From Istiophorus platypterus (lineage: Eukaryota; Chordata; Actinopteri; Istiophoriformes; Istiophoridae), in assembly GCA_016859345.1 (NCBI GenBank), contig CM029116.1, forward strand, positions 5,896,643 through 5,960,642: a DNA stretch of 64,000 bases, written 5' to 3'. Below, one piece after another: positions 10,625 through 60,480 of this stretch. The notes under the pieces were generated by a model. It did no database searches. It had not been told where the DNA came from and saw only the letters and a list, made by a program, of their open reading frames with translations. Every line of letters begins with the position of its first letter. Within the stretch, counting starts at the first letter, position 1. A program made the translations under genes and the position numbers.

Positions 10625-10839
10625 CTGCTCCCAGATGCCTCAAAGTTCTGCTCATGTTGCATCAGCCAGATGCGCCGTCGACCCTCTCACCATGTGCGCT
10701 GCTTCCTGATCAACAGAACACGTGGTTTGGAGGAAACTGCCGCCAACGCGCTTCGCTTATTTCTTTATTTTTTATTTTTTAATTTTCATATTTTTTTTTT
10801 TTTTTTTTTTACTTTTATTTATTTACCTCTTTATAGTCA

Positions 10840-11110
10840 AATTAGCCGGAAGACTCGCGAGCTCGAGCGCGAGCGCGGCGGCCGGTTTGAGAACGACTTT
10901 ACCCTCGGAATCAAGAGAGTCCGAGTGTTAAAACTTTAAAACAAACAAAACAAACAAACAAACAAACCAACAACAACAAAAAAAAAACACATCTTACCGT
11001 CTTCAAGACGACGAAGACAACAACACAAAACAAAACAAATTGGCGCGGCGGCCGCCGTTTTTTGCGCGAACCCTGGTCTCGATAGCGGTAGCATGAAGCT
11101 CGACTCACGG
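10840..11110 (-). promoter_or_regulatory. CpG-dense patch with a minus-strand splice donor
   Basis: Two CpG-rich blocks (10851-10891 and 11041-11105, with strings such as GCGCGGCGGCCG) flank an A/C-rich low-complexity stretch. On the minus strand, sequence from about 11105 runs to AAGACG followed by donor GTAAGA at 10997-10992. That is what a CpG-island first exon looks like, and the direction would suit a far upstream promoter for the slc7a2-like gene 7 kb away. A separate noncoding transcript is equally possible. Confidence 0.4.
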
Positions 11111-11368
11111 ACACTTATTCAGACTGTGTGTGAGTCAGTGTCTGTGTGTATATGGGTGTAGTAGTGGTGGGTGTGGGTGTGGTGGTGGTGGTGGGGGGTG
11201 TCACACACTCCGCCCTGACTACGACTCCTCCTCCCAGCTTCTCTGTGGCCTCCATCCGATTATTAGAGGAACATCAAGCCTCCGCCTTCCCTCCCTTTTT
11301 CTTTTTTTCCTGCAGAGACACCCTGTGGCCATCTGGTGGCGCTCTTTACAAGCGAATGGCCCCTCCGG

Positions 11369-11397
11369 CCTCCTCCTCCTCCTCCTCCTCCTCCTCC
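11369..11397. repeat. (CTC)n trinucleotide repeat
   Basis: About nine or ten near-perfect copies. Confidence 0.9.
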
Positions 11398-11518
11398 ACC
11401 TGTGTGTCTCTCTGAGGCCTCCTGGATGGTGATCACACACAGCAACTTGCCCTGTGGTCATGTCTTAATTTTCAGATTTGGCTCCATATCAGTATGCATT
11501 TGTTGACATCTTTCCCTG

Positions 11519-11525
11519 CCCCCCC

Positions 11526-11557
<32 letters not shown>
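11519..11557. repeat. Compound poly(C)-(AC)n microsatellite
   Basis: Ten C run directly into about 14 AC units. Confidence 0.95.
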
Positions 11558-11561
<4 letters not shown>

Positions 11562-11846
11562 CTCACCCCGTTTTCTTCTCACCGTTGCATAGGAAAACGT
11601 TCAAACCAGCGCGAGATGGTCGTGCATCGCCTTCGAAACGAAAAGCCGTTCCGCTCCGACTTTCCCTGCTGGATCCGGTGCCATGTCCTGAGCCTCTTAT
11701 TTCAGCCTGAATCCTGATACACAGGCCCCCAAAGAATCAGCGGGGGGGGGGGATTATCAATCTATAAGGGGAAACCAACAGTCACCGCAGACTTGCTCGG
11801 CGGACAAGAAGGAAGAAGCCCCACCAGAATCTCTCCATCCAGCCTG

Positions 11847-11881
11847 GGATGGATGGATGGATGGATGGATGGATGGATGGA
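11847..11881. repeat. (GGAT)n tetranucleotide repeat
   Basis: Eight to nine perfect copies of GGAT. Confidence 0.95.
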
Positions 11882-13523
11882 GCGATTCCCTCCTGCCAGA
11901 TCCTTTATTTTTCTTTTTCCGTTTTTCAGGAGGCTGCTGGACAGCAGCCGGGTATCGGCTCCGTCGTGACCCCCCCCCCTCGCTTTGACCACAACCTCTG
12001 CATGTATCGAAGCTCGCGCCGTTCACGCTGCTCCATCTGACGTTTCGGGATTTACGGTTGACTGCCGCTCACCCTGTGGGCCAATTGTGGATCGCCGTGA
12101 TAAATGGGAGCCAGGGCTCTAAGGTTATTTTGAAGTAATGCAGTTCCTGTGGGACGTTGGAGAGGGATGTGCTTCATAAGAAATACCCCCCCCCCCCACT
12201 CCAGCCCAACCCCCCCTCCAGTTATTGCTGCGTTTTGGCTCATTTTAGATACAGTATCTCTACGTTTCTGGTGGATCGTTTTCCCTCCCCGCCAACTTAT
12301 CTCAGCCGCCCTGGTAGATGCGGGCAGAGGATTCGGTGCTGATGCAGGTCTTGCTGTAGGCCCCGGTGTTTCCCCGGTTCTGGTTCTCGGGGAGCTTGAG
12401 TACTGATAAGTTTTTATTTTTTATCAAGATGTGTAATGAAGACTGAACAGAAATGAGATAGCAGCAGTATGAAGTTAATCACCTTATACAATGCAAAACA
12501 AGTGGCACTTTAGGCCCGAAGATCTGCATTGGAACCCGTCCTTGCCGGCGTAATGACGCAAAGGAATATCAGCACACTCCTGACGACGGTCCCATCCACT
12601 AAGACTGGTCCTGATTCACCACCCAGATGATCTTTACAATTCTATCAATGACCTCGAAAGTCAAGATTCAAATCAGTTAAACCCACGAGACCGAGGCTCC
12701 TTCCCTCCCAAGCTTTTGATCGCGACACTGACGCAAAACTCATTTTTGGAGAATTTGCTTGTTTGCTGTCTCACCCGGAGTCAGATGAGAAGATTGAAAT
12801 CAGCTCCGTCTTCACGCTTCCAGTAAAGAGCGACAGCTTGATCACATGTTGAGCTTTGCTTAAAGCCCAAACACTCGAAGCTTCCGTAAAAAGAAGTAGG
12901 GAAAAAAACAAAACAAAAACAAAAAACAAAACCCGAAACAAAACAACACAGCAGCAATTCCAAAGTCGGCGGCCGTTTGTGTCGAACATCTTTTTTTTTT
13001 CCCCCCGACAAGTAAATACCCATTGATATTTGAAAAATCTGAATCCTCAGACTCTTTTTACCCATCTGAATTAAAAGGGGAAAAAAATCCACAGAATACC
13101 CATTTTTCAAGTTACTGCACTGCTTCCTAACCCAAACAAAAAAGGTGTGCTCATCTCAAATTGTACAAATGAAGCTAAATCAAAAGGGTATATTTGATAT
13201 TTGACTGTATTGTATTATTTCATATTTTAACATGAATTACACGTCTGTGTTTTCGTTGAGTCACACAAAACAAGCAAGGAAATATGTAATTTCTGGCTAT
13301 CTTGACAGAGCGTACGCTCTAAATTTGCAAAATTTGGTTAAAAATTGCTTTTGTCCTGCAGCAGGTGGAATATCTATTTCATCCAGAAGGGTAAGAACAT
13401 GACACTATTATTCATAAAACAGAAACTCATTAAGGCTCCGATGATTCCTCCCTTTCAAACGTCCTCCTTTGACCATGCAGTATCACGTAGGAGACTAAAA
13501 CGTTATGTAGGACAGTGTCTTAC

Positions 13524-13677
13524 CATCTTGTGAAGATACAGCCAGCTGGTCTTAAAAGGATCAGGTTCCATACTGTGTGCCCCAGGCATTTCAAATCCGC
13601 AGGAGCTGATTGTTCCTGAAAACCGCAGGCTACCTCTTCCGGAAAACAACAGTGAAAAGTACACGTGCTTCCCTTGA
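13524..13677 (-). other. Orphan exon-like open block, function unknown
   Basis: On the minus strand a plausible acceptor (ACGTGGAACAG) is followed by 154 bases open in one frame: one base plus 51 codons, including SGRGSLRFSGTISSCGFEMP and later KTSWLYLHKM. It ends at ATG followed by a strong GTAAGA donor. I do not recognise the peptide. It could be an exon of an unannotated gene, an upstream exon of a long transcript, or chance. No partner exon was found nearby. Confidence 0.25.
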
Positions 13678-16600
13678 CTGTTCCACGTATTAAGAATTGA
13701 AAAGAGCAAGTGCTGCTGTGTTGACAGGTGAATATTGTTCCTCCGTAGTGCAGCATGTGCTGAATGTATAGGTTAATAATCGGAACAGGGCACCAACTTC
13801 TCTCTGGCTCTTGTTATTTGTAGTCTATTGTGTCCATAAAAGTGCAGAAAATTAACTCAGTATGCGTCAAAGAAAAGGTTTAACTCTTAACAATTATCAT
13901 GTTCAATCAAACCTGACAGAAAAAAGGTCGGACGGATTTTCTTTTTTATAAATTCTGTTTGGGCAGGTTTTTCCACATGCCGGTTTGCACTGGTTGTCCC
14001 TGCGGTTTGAACAGTCTAAAATCACCTGAGGAAAGGGAAGTCATCAGACGCCAGTCACAGCGTGGACCCTGTTTTATCACGGCCTCCGATGACATTTGCC
14101 GTTCAGATCTTATCGCTCCCCACTAGACTGTGAGTGCGAACGCTGAATAGCTGTCTGCGTTTGTGCCCAAAATTATTTATTGGCTATTTTCCTACTGTGA
14201 CAGCAGATAAATTGCCACATGACCTAGCAAACATTTCACTAATAAAAGTGATTAACTTTGCATTTCTAATTTATAAAGCGCTTGTCTTGGCCTAAGCGAG
14301 CATTTTATCTGGAGAGCTCCAGTAACAGAGCAGAATATCACGACAGGCGTTTTGTATTAGAGCTGCAGCGGAGTATATGCGCGCGGTAAAATCCCTCCCC
14401 GCCGTGCACGGTCTCGTGGGTCAGACTCTGCAAACACCGTCTTTGTGCATGTCACAGCCCCACTTCTGACTATGACAATATTGGATTCTTCAGGAATCTT
14501 CCCTCCAGGCATTTCTATCCTTGTAAATTCATAAGAAATACAAAAAAAGACAAAGCGCTGCAACACAGAAAACATTCCGCGCGACCGTGGTCACATGAGA
14601 AATCCTCTTACATGCAACGCCACATGTATGTCTCGTTGCACGTTTCGACACGGCTGTCACGTCGACAGGGGTCGCGACCCCACGTGAGATAGCCTCCAGT
14701 GCCGTGAGGCTGGCAGCTCAGTTTTTGCCGTGGCTGTTTCACAAAGGTGTCGACCTAACTCAGCAAAGTCCGGGGGCCGTAGTCTGCGGGGTCGTTGCAT
14801 TACGCTGCATGGTGTTTCCGTTACCAATTTGCATGGTAATTGGATTTGGCCCCCCATGGTAGCACATAAATACTCATAAAATAACTAAAGGTAATTTTTG
14901 GATGAGGCCAGAGAGTTTTCTGGGGGGGAGCGGAGGCGATAGGGGATTACAAATTTTTGGCATTTGCCTTTACTAGATGTTTGACACTGAGGAGGCTGAA
15001 TAGCTGTATGAGACACGTGGTGCAGCTTCAAAACATTAACCCGAACTACGTGAGCCACCCAGACACCCAAAGGGCTACTTAATGAATATGTGCATGGTGG
15101 GAACCAGCAGCGGAAAACCAGAGAGAAAAGAAAAAGAGAGAGGAAAAAAAAAAAACCTATTCTGAAACATCCTGAAAATGCTGCCTCAAAAATTACCACA
15201 GAATTGAATCAGCACCTCTGAGAAACAGCCTCGACAAAAGCCACATTGTGATCTTTCCCAAACTGCTTTTCACGGTGCAGCTGCTATTAAGTAGCTGCTT
15301 GTATTGATGCCGGTGCACAAAGACACATAATCTGGTGTAAGTAGTGCAAAGTGTGGATGCCTAGGAAATGGAAATTTAAGTATTATGGTCTGATGAGTTG
15401 TCTTTCATCCCCCATTACATCATGTTTTGGGGGAAATCACCGAGGTGATTGCGCTGTATAGTCCTGTAACAACATTTCACAGTGCCCCGGTCATCCAATG
15501 AAAAAGGAAAAAACTCTGGAGTGCACAGTGCGAGGTGGATAGCTTCCTTTTACATCCCAGAGATTTCACGGCTTGTCCTTGCTGGAGTCTGGTCCAGTGT
15601 CCTACTGCACACAGTTCACAGGACACATATATGACGGCATTTCAAGGGCTTTTAAAGCTGCTCCGAGAGGAAAAATTTAAACACAGCTTGTGTTATTCGG
15701 CGTCTCTCGTGTGTCTTTGGAAAAACTAGTAACGTATCAAAACTTAAATTGCACACAATGAAGTCCAAATTAATATATGACCCACTCCCAGTTATGTTGT
15801 ACACACAACTGACAAAAACAACATGTTAATAATTTTCTAAACCTTGCTAAGTGTTTGTTTGACCGTAAGAATGAAAACAAAAAAAGACTCAAATAAAATG
15901 TTTGCAGACAAAATAAAAAGTAAAAAAGCAAAAATTTCGCAAAATTACATTAATTAAAAAACTGGCTTACATAACAATGGTGTCCAAATGAAACTTATAC
16001 CGAGAAACCGTAGAAAAATGTGATTGTAAGATAATTCTTCTTCTAAGATAATTAACCTTCTTTGATGCATTCGGTTGCAAATTCATTATCAGCTGTGCAT
16101 CATTTCTCAGAGGAACATCTGGCCAAACATAAACCCTGTTTCATCTCTCATCACAGTTAATGAGAAAATTGATGCGTGAGAGGCCGCAATGTAATCTTAA
16201 TATTTGCGGTGACTGAGAAATCTCCTCCCGTTGGCTGCAAGCCGCCGCGTACATATCGGGGGGAGGAGGCTAATGGACAGGTGACAATGATTTAGAAAGA
16301 ACTCTCAGACGACAGAGAACAAAAACAGCAGTTCTCGTATCGAGTGCCCGGTGCCAGAATGCCATCATGGTACATTCTGCGGGAAGCTGGAGCCGCTGTA
16401 TCTCGGCGAGGGCGCGACGGGACGGCATCAGTAGTCAGTCTGCACATGCGGCTCTTCCACGCTGCTCTCGTGGCCTGACAGACACTGATTTATTATCATT
16501 AGTAATAATGAAAGAAATATGCAGCGAGAGTTTACTGTGTATCAGACATCAGTTTTACTTTTGAGAACAAATGCAGACAATTCATTTTCAGCAGTGCTAA

Positions 16601-17334
16601 AATGACAATGACACTGGGTCAGATGAGGGATGATTAAACACTCTACTTCTTTCTCACAACCTCGTTGCCTGAAATTTATGCAGAGTGATCCTCTCTGTGC
16701 TTTTCGAGAGGTGGAGAAAGGCATTTTTTTTTTTTCTGAACGCTTTGGTGTTACACGAAAAGAAATGACATGTTCACGATACTTTTGGCTAAACACAGGA
16801 AGATGGTCCTGAATATAAATGTGTTTTTTTTTCTCCCCTCCCCTCAGCTGCAGGGGAAGCAGATCAAAACCTGCCATATGCTACAATACACGGCTTAAAT
16901 GACTGAGAATCTGCACTAATGCAGTAGGTGTGGATCACAGACTTATAGTGTCCATGGCAGTAAATCAAAGCATTAGCTTTTATCTTGGATGCACTAAAAT
17001 CAGCTTTTGTTTTACTTGTAACAGTATTGCTTTGATAAAACGTGCAGAGAATACTGAAAATTTTCCAAATGATATCCATTCATATGGCAGCAAGGGACAT
17101 TTATAAGGAGGACTGAAATGGAGGACTGAAATGGAGAGAGAATACAAAGGCTGGGAAAAATACCAGTTATCACAGTCGTTTGCAAAACATAACCTCAAAA
17201 GATGAAACCTGTCAAATGAAAGACCATTTTAAAGACATCTTTCCTGAGTGAGCGAGTTCAGCAGTCAAAAAAAACAGTCACCTATCATCAGTGATGTTCT
17301 TCAGTTTGTACATATTTTGGGCGGGAGGGGTTCA
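13678..17334. other. Intergenic DNA, nothing recognised
   Basis: Mixed AT-rich sequence without a recognised exon, transposon or long microsatellite. Short poly(A)/poly(T) tracts only, plus a small tandem duplication of GGAGGACTGAAAT at about 17107-17133. Confidence 0.5.
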
Positions 17335-18240
17335 GCTCTTACTTGTCTAGCACTTTTTCTGTCAGCAAGGCTGACTCTTTATCCTCCTCAGTGCATCTCC
17401 CCCCTGTTGGGGTCCCTCAGGGTTCTATTCTCGGGCCAATCGTGTTTTCCCTTCACATGCTCACCTTAGGGGTCCATCCTCAGAAAAAATGGTATCTAAT
17501 TCCATTTTTATGCAGATTGACACTCATATTTTCCTGCCTTTAAAAACAGAAATATGCACACTCTTTAAGACCATTGCTGGACTGTCTCAAGGACATCAAA
17601 GCCAGGATGGCCTTACTTTTTTTTATTTTATTTTAATGAGAGTAAAACTGATGTCCTGATATTGACCCCGTGGTGCCTGTGATGCCCCTCATGTGGACCT
17701 GTATTTCCTAGAACCACACGTGAAACCCAATGTAAAAACAAAACCCCTGGGTGTGATAATGGACATGGATTTTAAATTGGACGAACAGGTAAATTCAGTG
17801 ATCAAATCTAGCTTTCTTTTTTTTTCCCTCCCCCCCAGCTGAGGCTTTATCTAAGGTCAAATTCTTTTTATCGTTTGATGAAAGGGTTAGCCGTGCTTTT
17901 ATCTCACCCCTATCTGACCACTGTACTGCCCTTTATGTTGGTCTTCGCCGGGCCTCCCTCTCAAGTCTGCATTGGCCCAAACTTTTAACAGGAACATGCA
18001 AGCGAGAGCAAGTTTCCCCTGTACTGGCTTCCCCTCGCTGGCTCCCTGTACACTTTTAGGGATTGATTTTTAAGATTTTTTTATTGTTTTCCTACAAACC
18101 ATTTTTATTATTTTATCATCTTTTTTTGTCTTATAAACTGGCCTTTGTGGTTTTTGGTGTTGTTATCCAGTTTATGCTACTTTGATTGTATGGCACTTTG
18201 GTAAACTGTTGTTTTCAAATGTGCTTTAAAAGGAACATTT
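17335..18240 (+). mobile_element. L2-type LINE fragment, 3' part of reverse transcriptase and tail
   Basis: The plus strand encodes the reverse transcriptase motif GVPQGSILGPIVFSLHML (about 17400-17460). It then shows decayed equivalents of the L2/Maui-type C-terminus (DCPLYVGLRRASL-like and HWLPVHF-like segments) and a 3' tail with CACTTTGGTAAACTGTTGTT. The copy is 5'-truncated, carries internal deletions, and has a one-base insertion in the YADD catalytic motif near 17509-17522. It is a dead element, diagnosed from remembered family wording. Confidence 0.8.
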
Positions 18241-19557
18241 GAATTCCTAATGATAGTAAATCAATAACCTTCTCACATAATAATTACGGGGGAACCCAGG
18301 ATGAGCATCGCAGCTGTTCTTTGAGATGTTCAATCACCAAGTGTGTCGAGACGGAAGTCCTGAAAGATGAAGCTGATTGAAAGAGGCACGCATCCATTTC
18401 TGTGTGAACTTAAGGCTGTTGCTGTGTGTTTTTCTGGAACAATGCCAGTGGAATGCTAAATTATCTATTGAATGTGGCTTACATGAGTCATCGTATGTTC
18501 AGGTAAGTCAGGTGTGCGAGTCACACCTGTAAAACTGTCTTCTCCCACACAAAAATATGTGATGATCATTAGTATCAAATACTTTTAAGTGGTATTTTAT
18601 CAGTTTGAAGAATTTAGTGATATTCACGACATAAATGATTTAATGTTATCTATTGTGTGAGAAAACTATGTACTACTTTATGTATAGTGGGAAATCTAAA
18701 GTAATTCAGCTAAAAATGTTGCTTGTTCATTATGAAACACACTGAACAATCCAAATTGGGAGATTTTATCACTTTGCTTAAGCTGCAAATTACTGGCTTA
18801 ATAACTGGGCCATAAATAAACACATAAATGCTCCCAGTAGCTGCATAAACTCAACCATTACAACACAACTGTTTTAGATACCTATTAAAAGCGTAATAAT
18901 TCAAAGCAGCTTATTACTTTGTGCAAATTACAGTGTTTTTTTATACGTACATCGTCCCACAATGCAAATTAACAACGACTGGACGTTTTGATTTTCAAGT
19001 GCTGGTAAAATGATAAATCCCTTTGTGTCTTTGACACAATATTATTATCCGCAATTAAATACAAAATAATTAAACCAAGTAAAATGTGTCAGTGTAACCA
19101 TCTAAAAATATTCTAATTTCTGAGCTTTTATCGCAGTTGAATACATGAATGCTTGCTGCACTGCCTCCCTGTGCCACGGTTGCCGGTCATGTGTTTCAGA
19201 TGACACGCCAAATTCAACAGAGCCTATAAATGCCTGCTGGCTAGTGGTGGACGGACTCGGCAGGGTTTTGAGTTTTAGCATCTAGCTGCTGGTTATGTTG
19301 GACGCTTCCCAAATGGACCAATCTGCAGTAAACGGGGTTACACGGCATCTAAGGTTGCAGATGGTGTTTGAAAGCACACAAGCTCACAATGCTTTTTTTT
19401 TTTTTTTTTCCTCCCCTCATTTAGAAAAAGGCTCAAACACAAAAAGTGGGTTTTGGTTAGCGTGCAAGGTTGACACTTTAAGATGAAGGTGATTGTTAAC
19501 ACTCAGTTGGGGTTGGAATCCATTCTCGATCCCCGTCTCTGTGGAGACAATCATCCT
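18241..19557. other. Downstream flank of gbe1, including its probable 3' UTR
   Basis: Minus-strand 3' UTR sequence should begin at 19557. I found no canonical AATAAA on the minus strand in the first 500 bases, so the polyadenylation site is not placed. A T18-type run lies at about 19391-19408. No other gene was seen. Confidence 0.4.
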
Positions 19558-56673
<37,116 letters not shown>

Positions 56674-59231
56674 CTACACATGGTGACAGAGAGGGGTTAT
56701 TGAAAAAGGGGATGATAGAGGCGTAAGAGGGATATCCAGTCGGGCTATGACTGATGTCTGAAGCCTAGTATTTCAGTTCTGGCAGCCTTTCTACCTTTCT
56801 TAAGTTTTCTCTGGGTTACACTTCTTTCTCAGATCAATCTCTGCTCTGACATCTCTATATCCGCACGGTGAGTTATGTCTACCTTTGAATGGCGGTAATG
56901 GAGTTTTTTTAATAACTTCACTACAGCCCATGGGTAGTAAGGCATCAGCTCTAACCACCTGAGATGGGCAAGGTCAGAGCCTCTCATTGCGATGGAGGGA
57001 TTCAACAATAAATCCAACCATGGAATCAATGCTCTCTCGCCGGCCTGCCTACATGCACACTTCCTGCCAAAAGGAGTCATTCTCAGGGGTCAGGAGGAAA
57101 CGGGGGGGGGGGGGGGGGGCAAACATGCATCTCGAGCGTATCTGCCCACACAGCACCGCTGTACAGTGGCACTCGTGGGTCCTAATCACTCAGAGTTGCA
57201 CAAGCAAATAACAGCAAAGGGCAGGGTAAAGAGAACCACATGTACTGCAGTGGGCTCAGAGATGGTTTAATGAACAAGAGACATGCTACAGTATCAGTAT
57301 CATTCCTACATGGGGAAAAAAAAATCTGAGTTTATGCCCTCCAAGAACTCCTTGGTGATAGACATGCGGTCTGTGTGATTGGTGGGGGAGTCGGCAACTC
57401 CAACACAGTGACAGGCTGAAGTCTGCTCGGTGGAATTGGCCGTGACAGCTGATTGACAGGTCAGGAAACCTTTATATTACTCTACAGAGCCATAATCCTC
57501 TGAGTAAAGAGAGTAAATTGTGCCGATCAATATGTCTGAGATGAACTGGCTGGTCCACCTAAATAGAGGCTTTCCCGCCCCGTATATCACCATCTGTTCG
57601 CATTCACTCCTCCTTCACCTCAGCCTTGTGTGGCCATATTAGGCAGCGCCAGCGCCGCCCGAAAAAACCCCTCATCGGGGGCACCGGAGGCGTCATCTGC
57701 ATGCGCAACAAATTCATCCACATGTAGAACAACAAATCCTTTAACTCCTCATGAGCTCGGCGCGCCGCCTCACATCCTCAAGACAAGCTTTGCCAGCTGA
57801 TCTTCGGTTTAACATCGAAACTGATCAGGCCCCCGATGCTGGGGAGATTACAAAACCAAGGGAGAGAAAAAAATAAAAAATTGTACAACCTCTTAAATCA
57901 CTTCTTAAATCAGAAGTCAACACGCAGGCTTTTACATTGATTTTCTTTTCTTTTTTAAACCAAGCACAGCCAACAGGTCAAATCTAATCTCCACACGTTT
58001 TTATTCCATGTAAATGGATTTTAATGATATTAAAATAATCTTTGCAATGTTGTGAAAGGAAAAGCGGTTTAGTTTATGTGGTTTATTTGTTTGTGTTTGT
58101 GACACACGGCCTAAGTGTTTCTTTTTTTAACTTTGATGAAGTCATGAATATTTAATGTCACGGAGAAATACTAATGATTTGAAGCTGAGTTTTCAGGGGC
58201 ATTAAAACATCATGGTAAAAGACATACAATAAACTAAATGGAAATGAAAGGAATGATGGCAAAGTCCCCTGTACCTAAATATATAAATAGGTTTATAAAA
58301 AAAAGTACAATTAATGTAATAAAGGGAGATTTTTTAAAAGCTGAATCTTAAAGACACATAACAAAACAGGTGGCTTTAAGGTTCAAGCTCTCTATCTAGT
58401 CTATACTGTATATTATGTTGTATATTGTACCGTAAGGCAAATGTAAATCCTCGGTAAACCTGTTGAATATCGGGTAAAATATTTAGAAAATAATCAGGGA
58501 GATTCTTCAGGAACATATAGAAACATACACATGACAACAAGTATGAAAAATATTAACACTGCGGATGATCAATAAATTAAATTGCCTAATAAACAAGGGA
58601 GATGGGTCTCTGTTACTAGATTGCTATTCTCAAGAAATGGAAAGTATCTTATTAAAGCAGGCTGGATTAGCAGCATCCTGGGCAATAATACAACACAGTA
58701 GTTAAAGTATGGATAAACTGAACAGTAATATAAAAGTTTTAAATGAATTTCATTCCTGCAGCTGAACTTAAAATGCAACACCAGCTGAAAATAAATAAAT
58801 CCTCCAAATGCGGATTTCTCTTTCCCCCCCACCAGCTCAAATATAAAAGCTAAACAACCGAATCTACGGAATACACCCCGGGGGGGATCATCCCGGCCGC
58901 CTCCACATTCACGTACAATCAGACACTTTACACTTCCTTATGAATCATTACAGTTCAATTCAACTGCAAAAGTGGCCTGGGAGCAATTAATCTGGGAGCG
59001 GGACTGTCGGAGCGGAGACAGGAGTGACTGGGTTGACGACTTCCCCACCACCAGCTCACCCGCATCAGCCCCGACCAGCCGAGCTCCCTGGCACCACTGA
59101 CACTCCACTTCATCAATGATAATGAGCAGTGCACAAATCTTACTTTACAAGCCTGCTGTCAGGAGCCAACCAGAGTGCCCGGATTAATTAGGCAGAGCCA
59201 GAACGAAAATACAAAATGAAAAAAAAAAAAA

Positions 59232-59264
59232 GAAAGAAAGAAAGAAGAAGAAGAAGAAGAAGAA
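59232..59264. repeat. GAAA/GAA purine repeat
   Basis: Four GAAA units followed by about six GAA units between poly(A) runs, directly left of the CpG-rich island. Confidence 0.9.
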
Positions 59265-59279
59265 AAAAAAGAAACCCTG

Positions 59280-59580
59280 GCCGCGCAGGATGAGGTCATC
59301 GAACCGCCACCGAAGCACCGTGACTGATTCAAGAGCCTCTCCGCGAGCATCCGCACGGTGCCCGGGAAGGACTCGGAGGCCGCGACACGTTCGGCGCAAA
59401 GCTCCTGTTTTGCATTTTGGTGGCGGCCCTGAGGCTCCCCGCCTCATCCCCGTCTTCGCAAAGCAAATCTACTGGAGCCGTGCTCGAGTTTGCGTTGCTA
59501 TGGGGACACCCTCGCCTCGCCGCCGCCGCCAGCCCCCGCCCCCACGTGGCGAGCGGAGGACGAGGGTTTTGCAACGCTCA
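59280..59580. promoter_or_regulatory. CpG-rich island inside a gbe1 intron
   Basis: Dense CpG across about 300 bases. A GC box lies on the minus strand (GGGGGCGGGGGC, complement near 59533-59546), and GTTGCTATGG near 59494-59503 resembles an RFX X-box half. No coding exon was recognised. It could be an alternative promoter or enhancer; the role is inferred. Confidence 0.35.
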
Positions 59581-60279
59581 AATCCTGCGGATCAACCTAA
59601 TGCCTCCCTATCTTCATCTTTTCACAGTTACAGAAATTAATGAACTTTCTGCCCACACAAATGTCGCCCGCTGAGGCTTCGCTCGGCTGAGAGGCACTCC
59701 TGTAGCTCACCTCGCAGTTTTTTCCTTTTGAAAAAAAAAGAAAAAGCCTTCGCTGTAGAGGAAGAAGCCCGCACTGCCAGTTAACACCGTTCAAGTGAGG
59801 CCTCAGAGTGCAATTAGCCAATAAAAGCAAAGCGGGACGGAGCTGAAAAAAACGCTGTCGTTAAAGGAGAAGGGCTGGGGGTGACGCCGGGCGAAAGGGG
59901 GTCAGGGAGAGAGAGCGGGCGCCCTTTCGAGGCTGCCGCCGAAGTCGCCGACTTGTTTACGCAAAACAGCCAGAGTCCGCAATCGCCTGCCAGGCAAGCT
60001 TGAGTTTTATTAGGTCACGTTAATTGAAAAGTGTTTCCAGTATGATGGACGGAGCCGAGTACGAGAGCCAGAAATAGACCCCCCCCCCCAAAAGAAACTA
60101 ATAAAGAAAGAGCTGCGCAGACTGATATTTTCAGTCAATTAAATCAGAGGAGCAGAAATAAGAATCGGGACACTTGACTCGGAGGTCATTCAAGTTGAAG
60201 AGCCGAGGGAGGCCGGAGACTTCTCTGCGCCGGCCTCGCTTATCCGAGCCGCGACCAGCGAGCCCTCTCCCTCGTCCGC

Positions 60280-60480
60280 CTCTAATTGTTTCAATTACAT
60301 CTCAATCTATCGTAGCTGGAGGCGAAGGGTGCTTGTTAAATTAGAGGGCTTTTGTAATATTATCCATTAGGAGTGACAGCATTTTATGGTCATAATCAGA
60401 TCGAATCCTCCAAACTTGTGCTGTGTGCCTTATCTGGTCCTCTCATTAGGATATCTTAATTTTTCACAGCCTGTTGGTCC
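60280..60480. other. Candidate conserved noncoding block in gbe1 intron
   Basis: About 200 bases of repeat-free AT-balanced sequence with CTAATTG, CATTAGGA and CTTAATTT words and no open frame. Conservation is untested. Confidence 0.25.

Larger units (their letters stand above)
11111..13523. other. Intergenic DNA rich in simple repeats
   Basis: Holds GTG/GGT-rich DNA (about 11125-11206), (CTC)n at 11369-11397, C10-(AC)n at 11519-11557, (GGAT)n at 11847-11881 and C-runs near 11970 and 12187. No coding exon was recognised. The open frames over the triplet repeats (poly-Ser, poly-Leu, poly-Arg) are repeat artefacts. Confidence 0.7.

Noticed and set aside
11129..11461. Frames rich in Gly, Ser, Leu or Arg over 11.1-11.5 kb
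   Set aside because: Translations of GTG and CTC simple repeats in several frames on both strands.
17343..17543. VPQGSILGPIVF frame as a possible host gene
   Set aside because: Standard LINE reverse transcriptase wording, followed by a broken YADD box and an L2-type tail.
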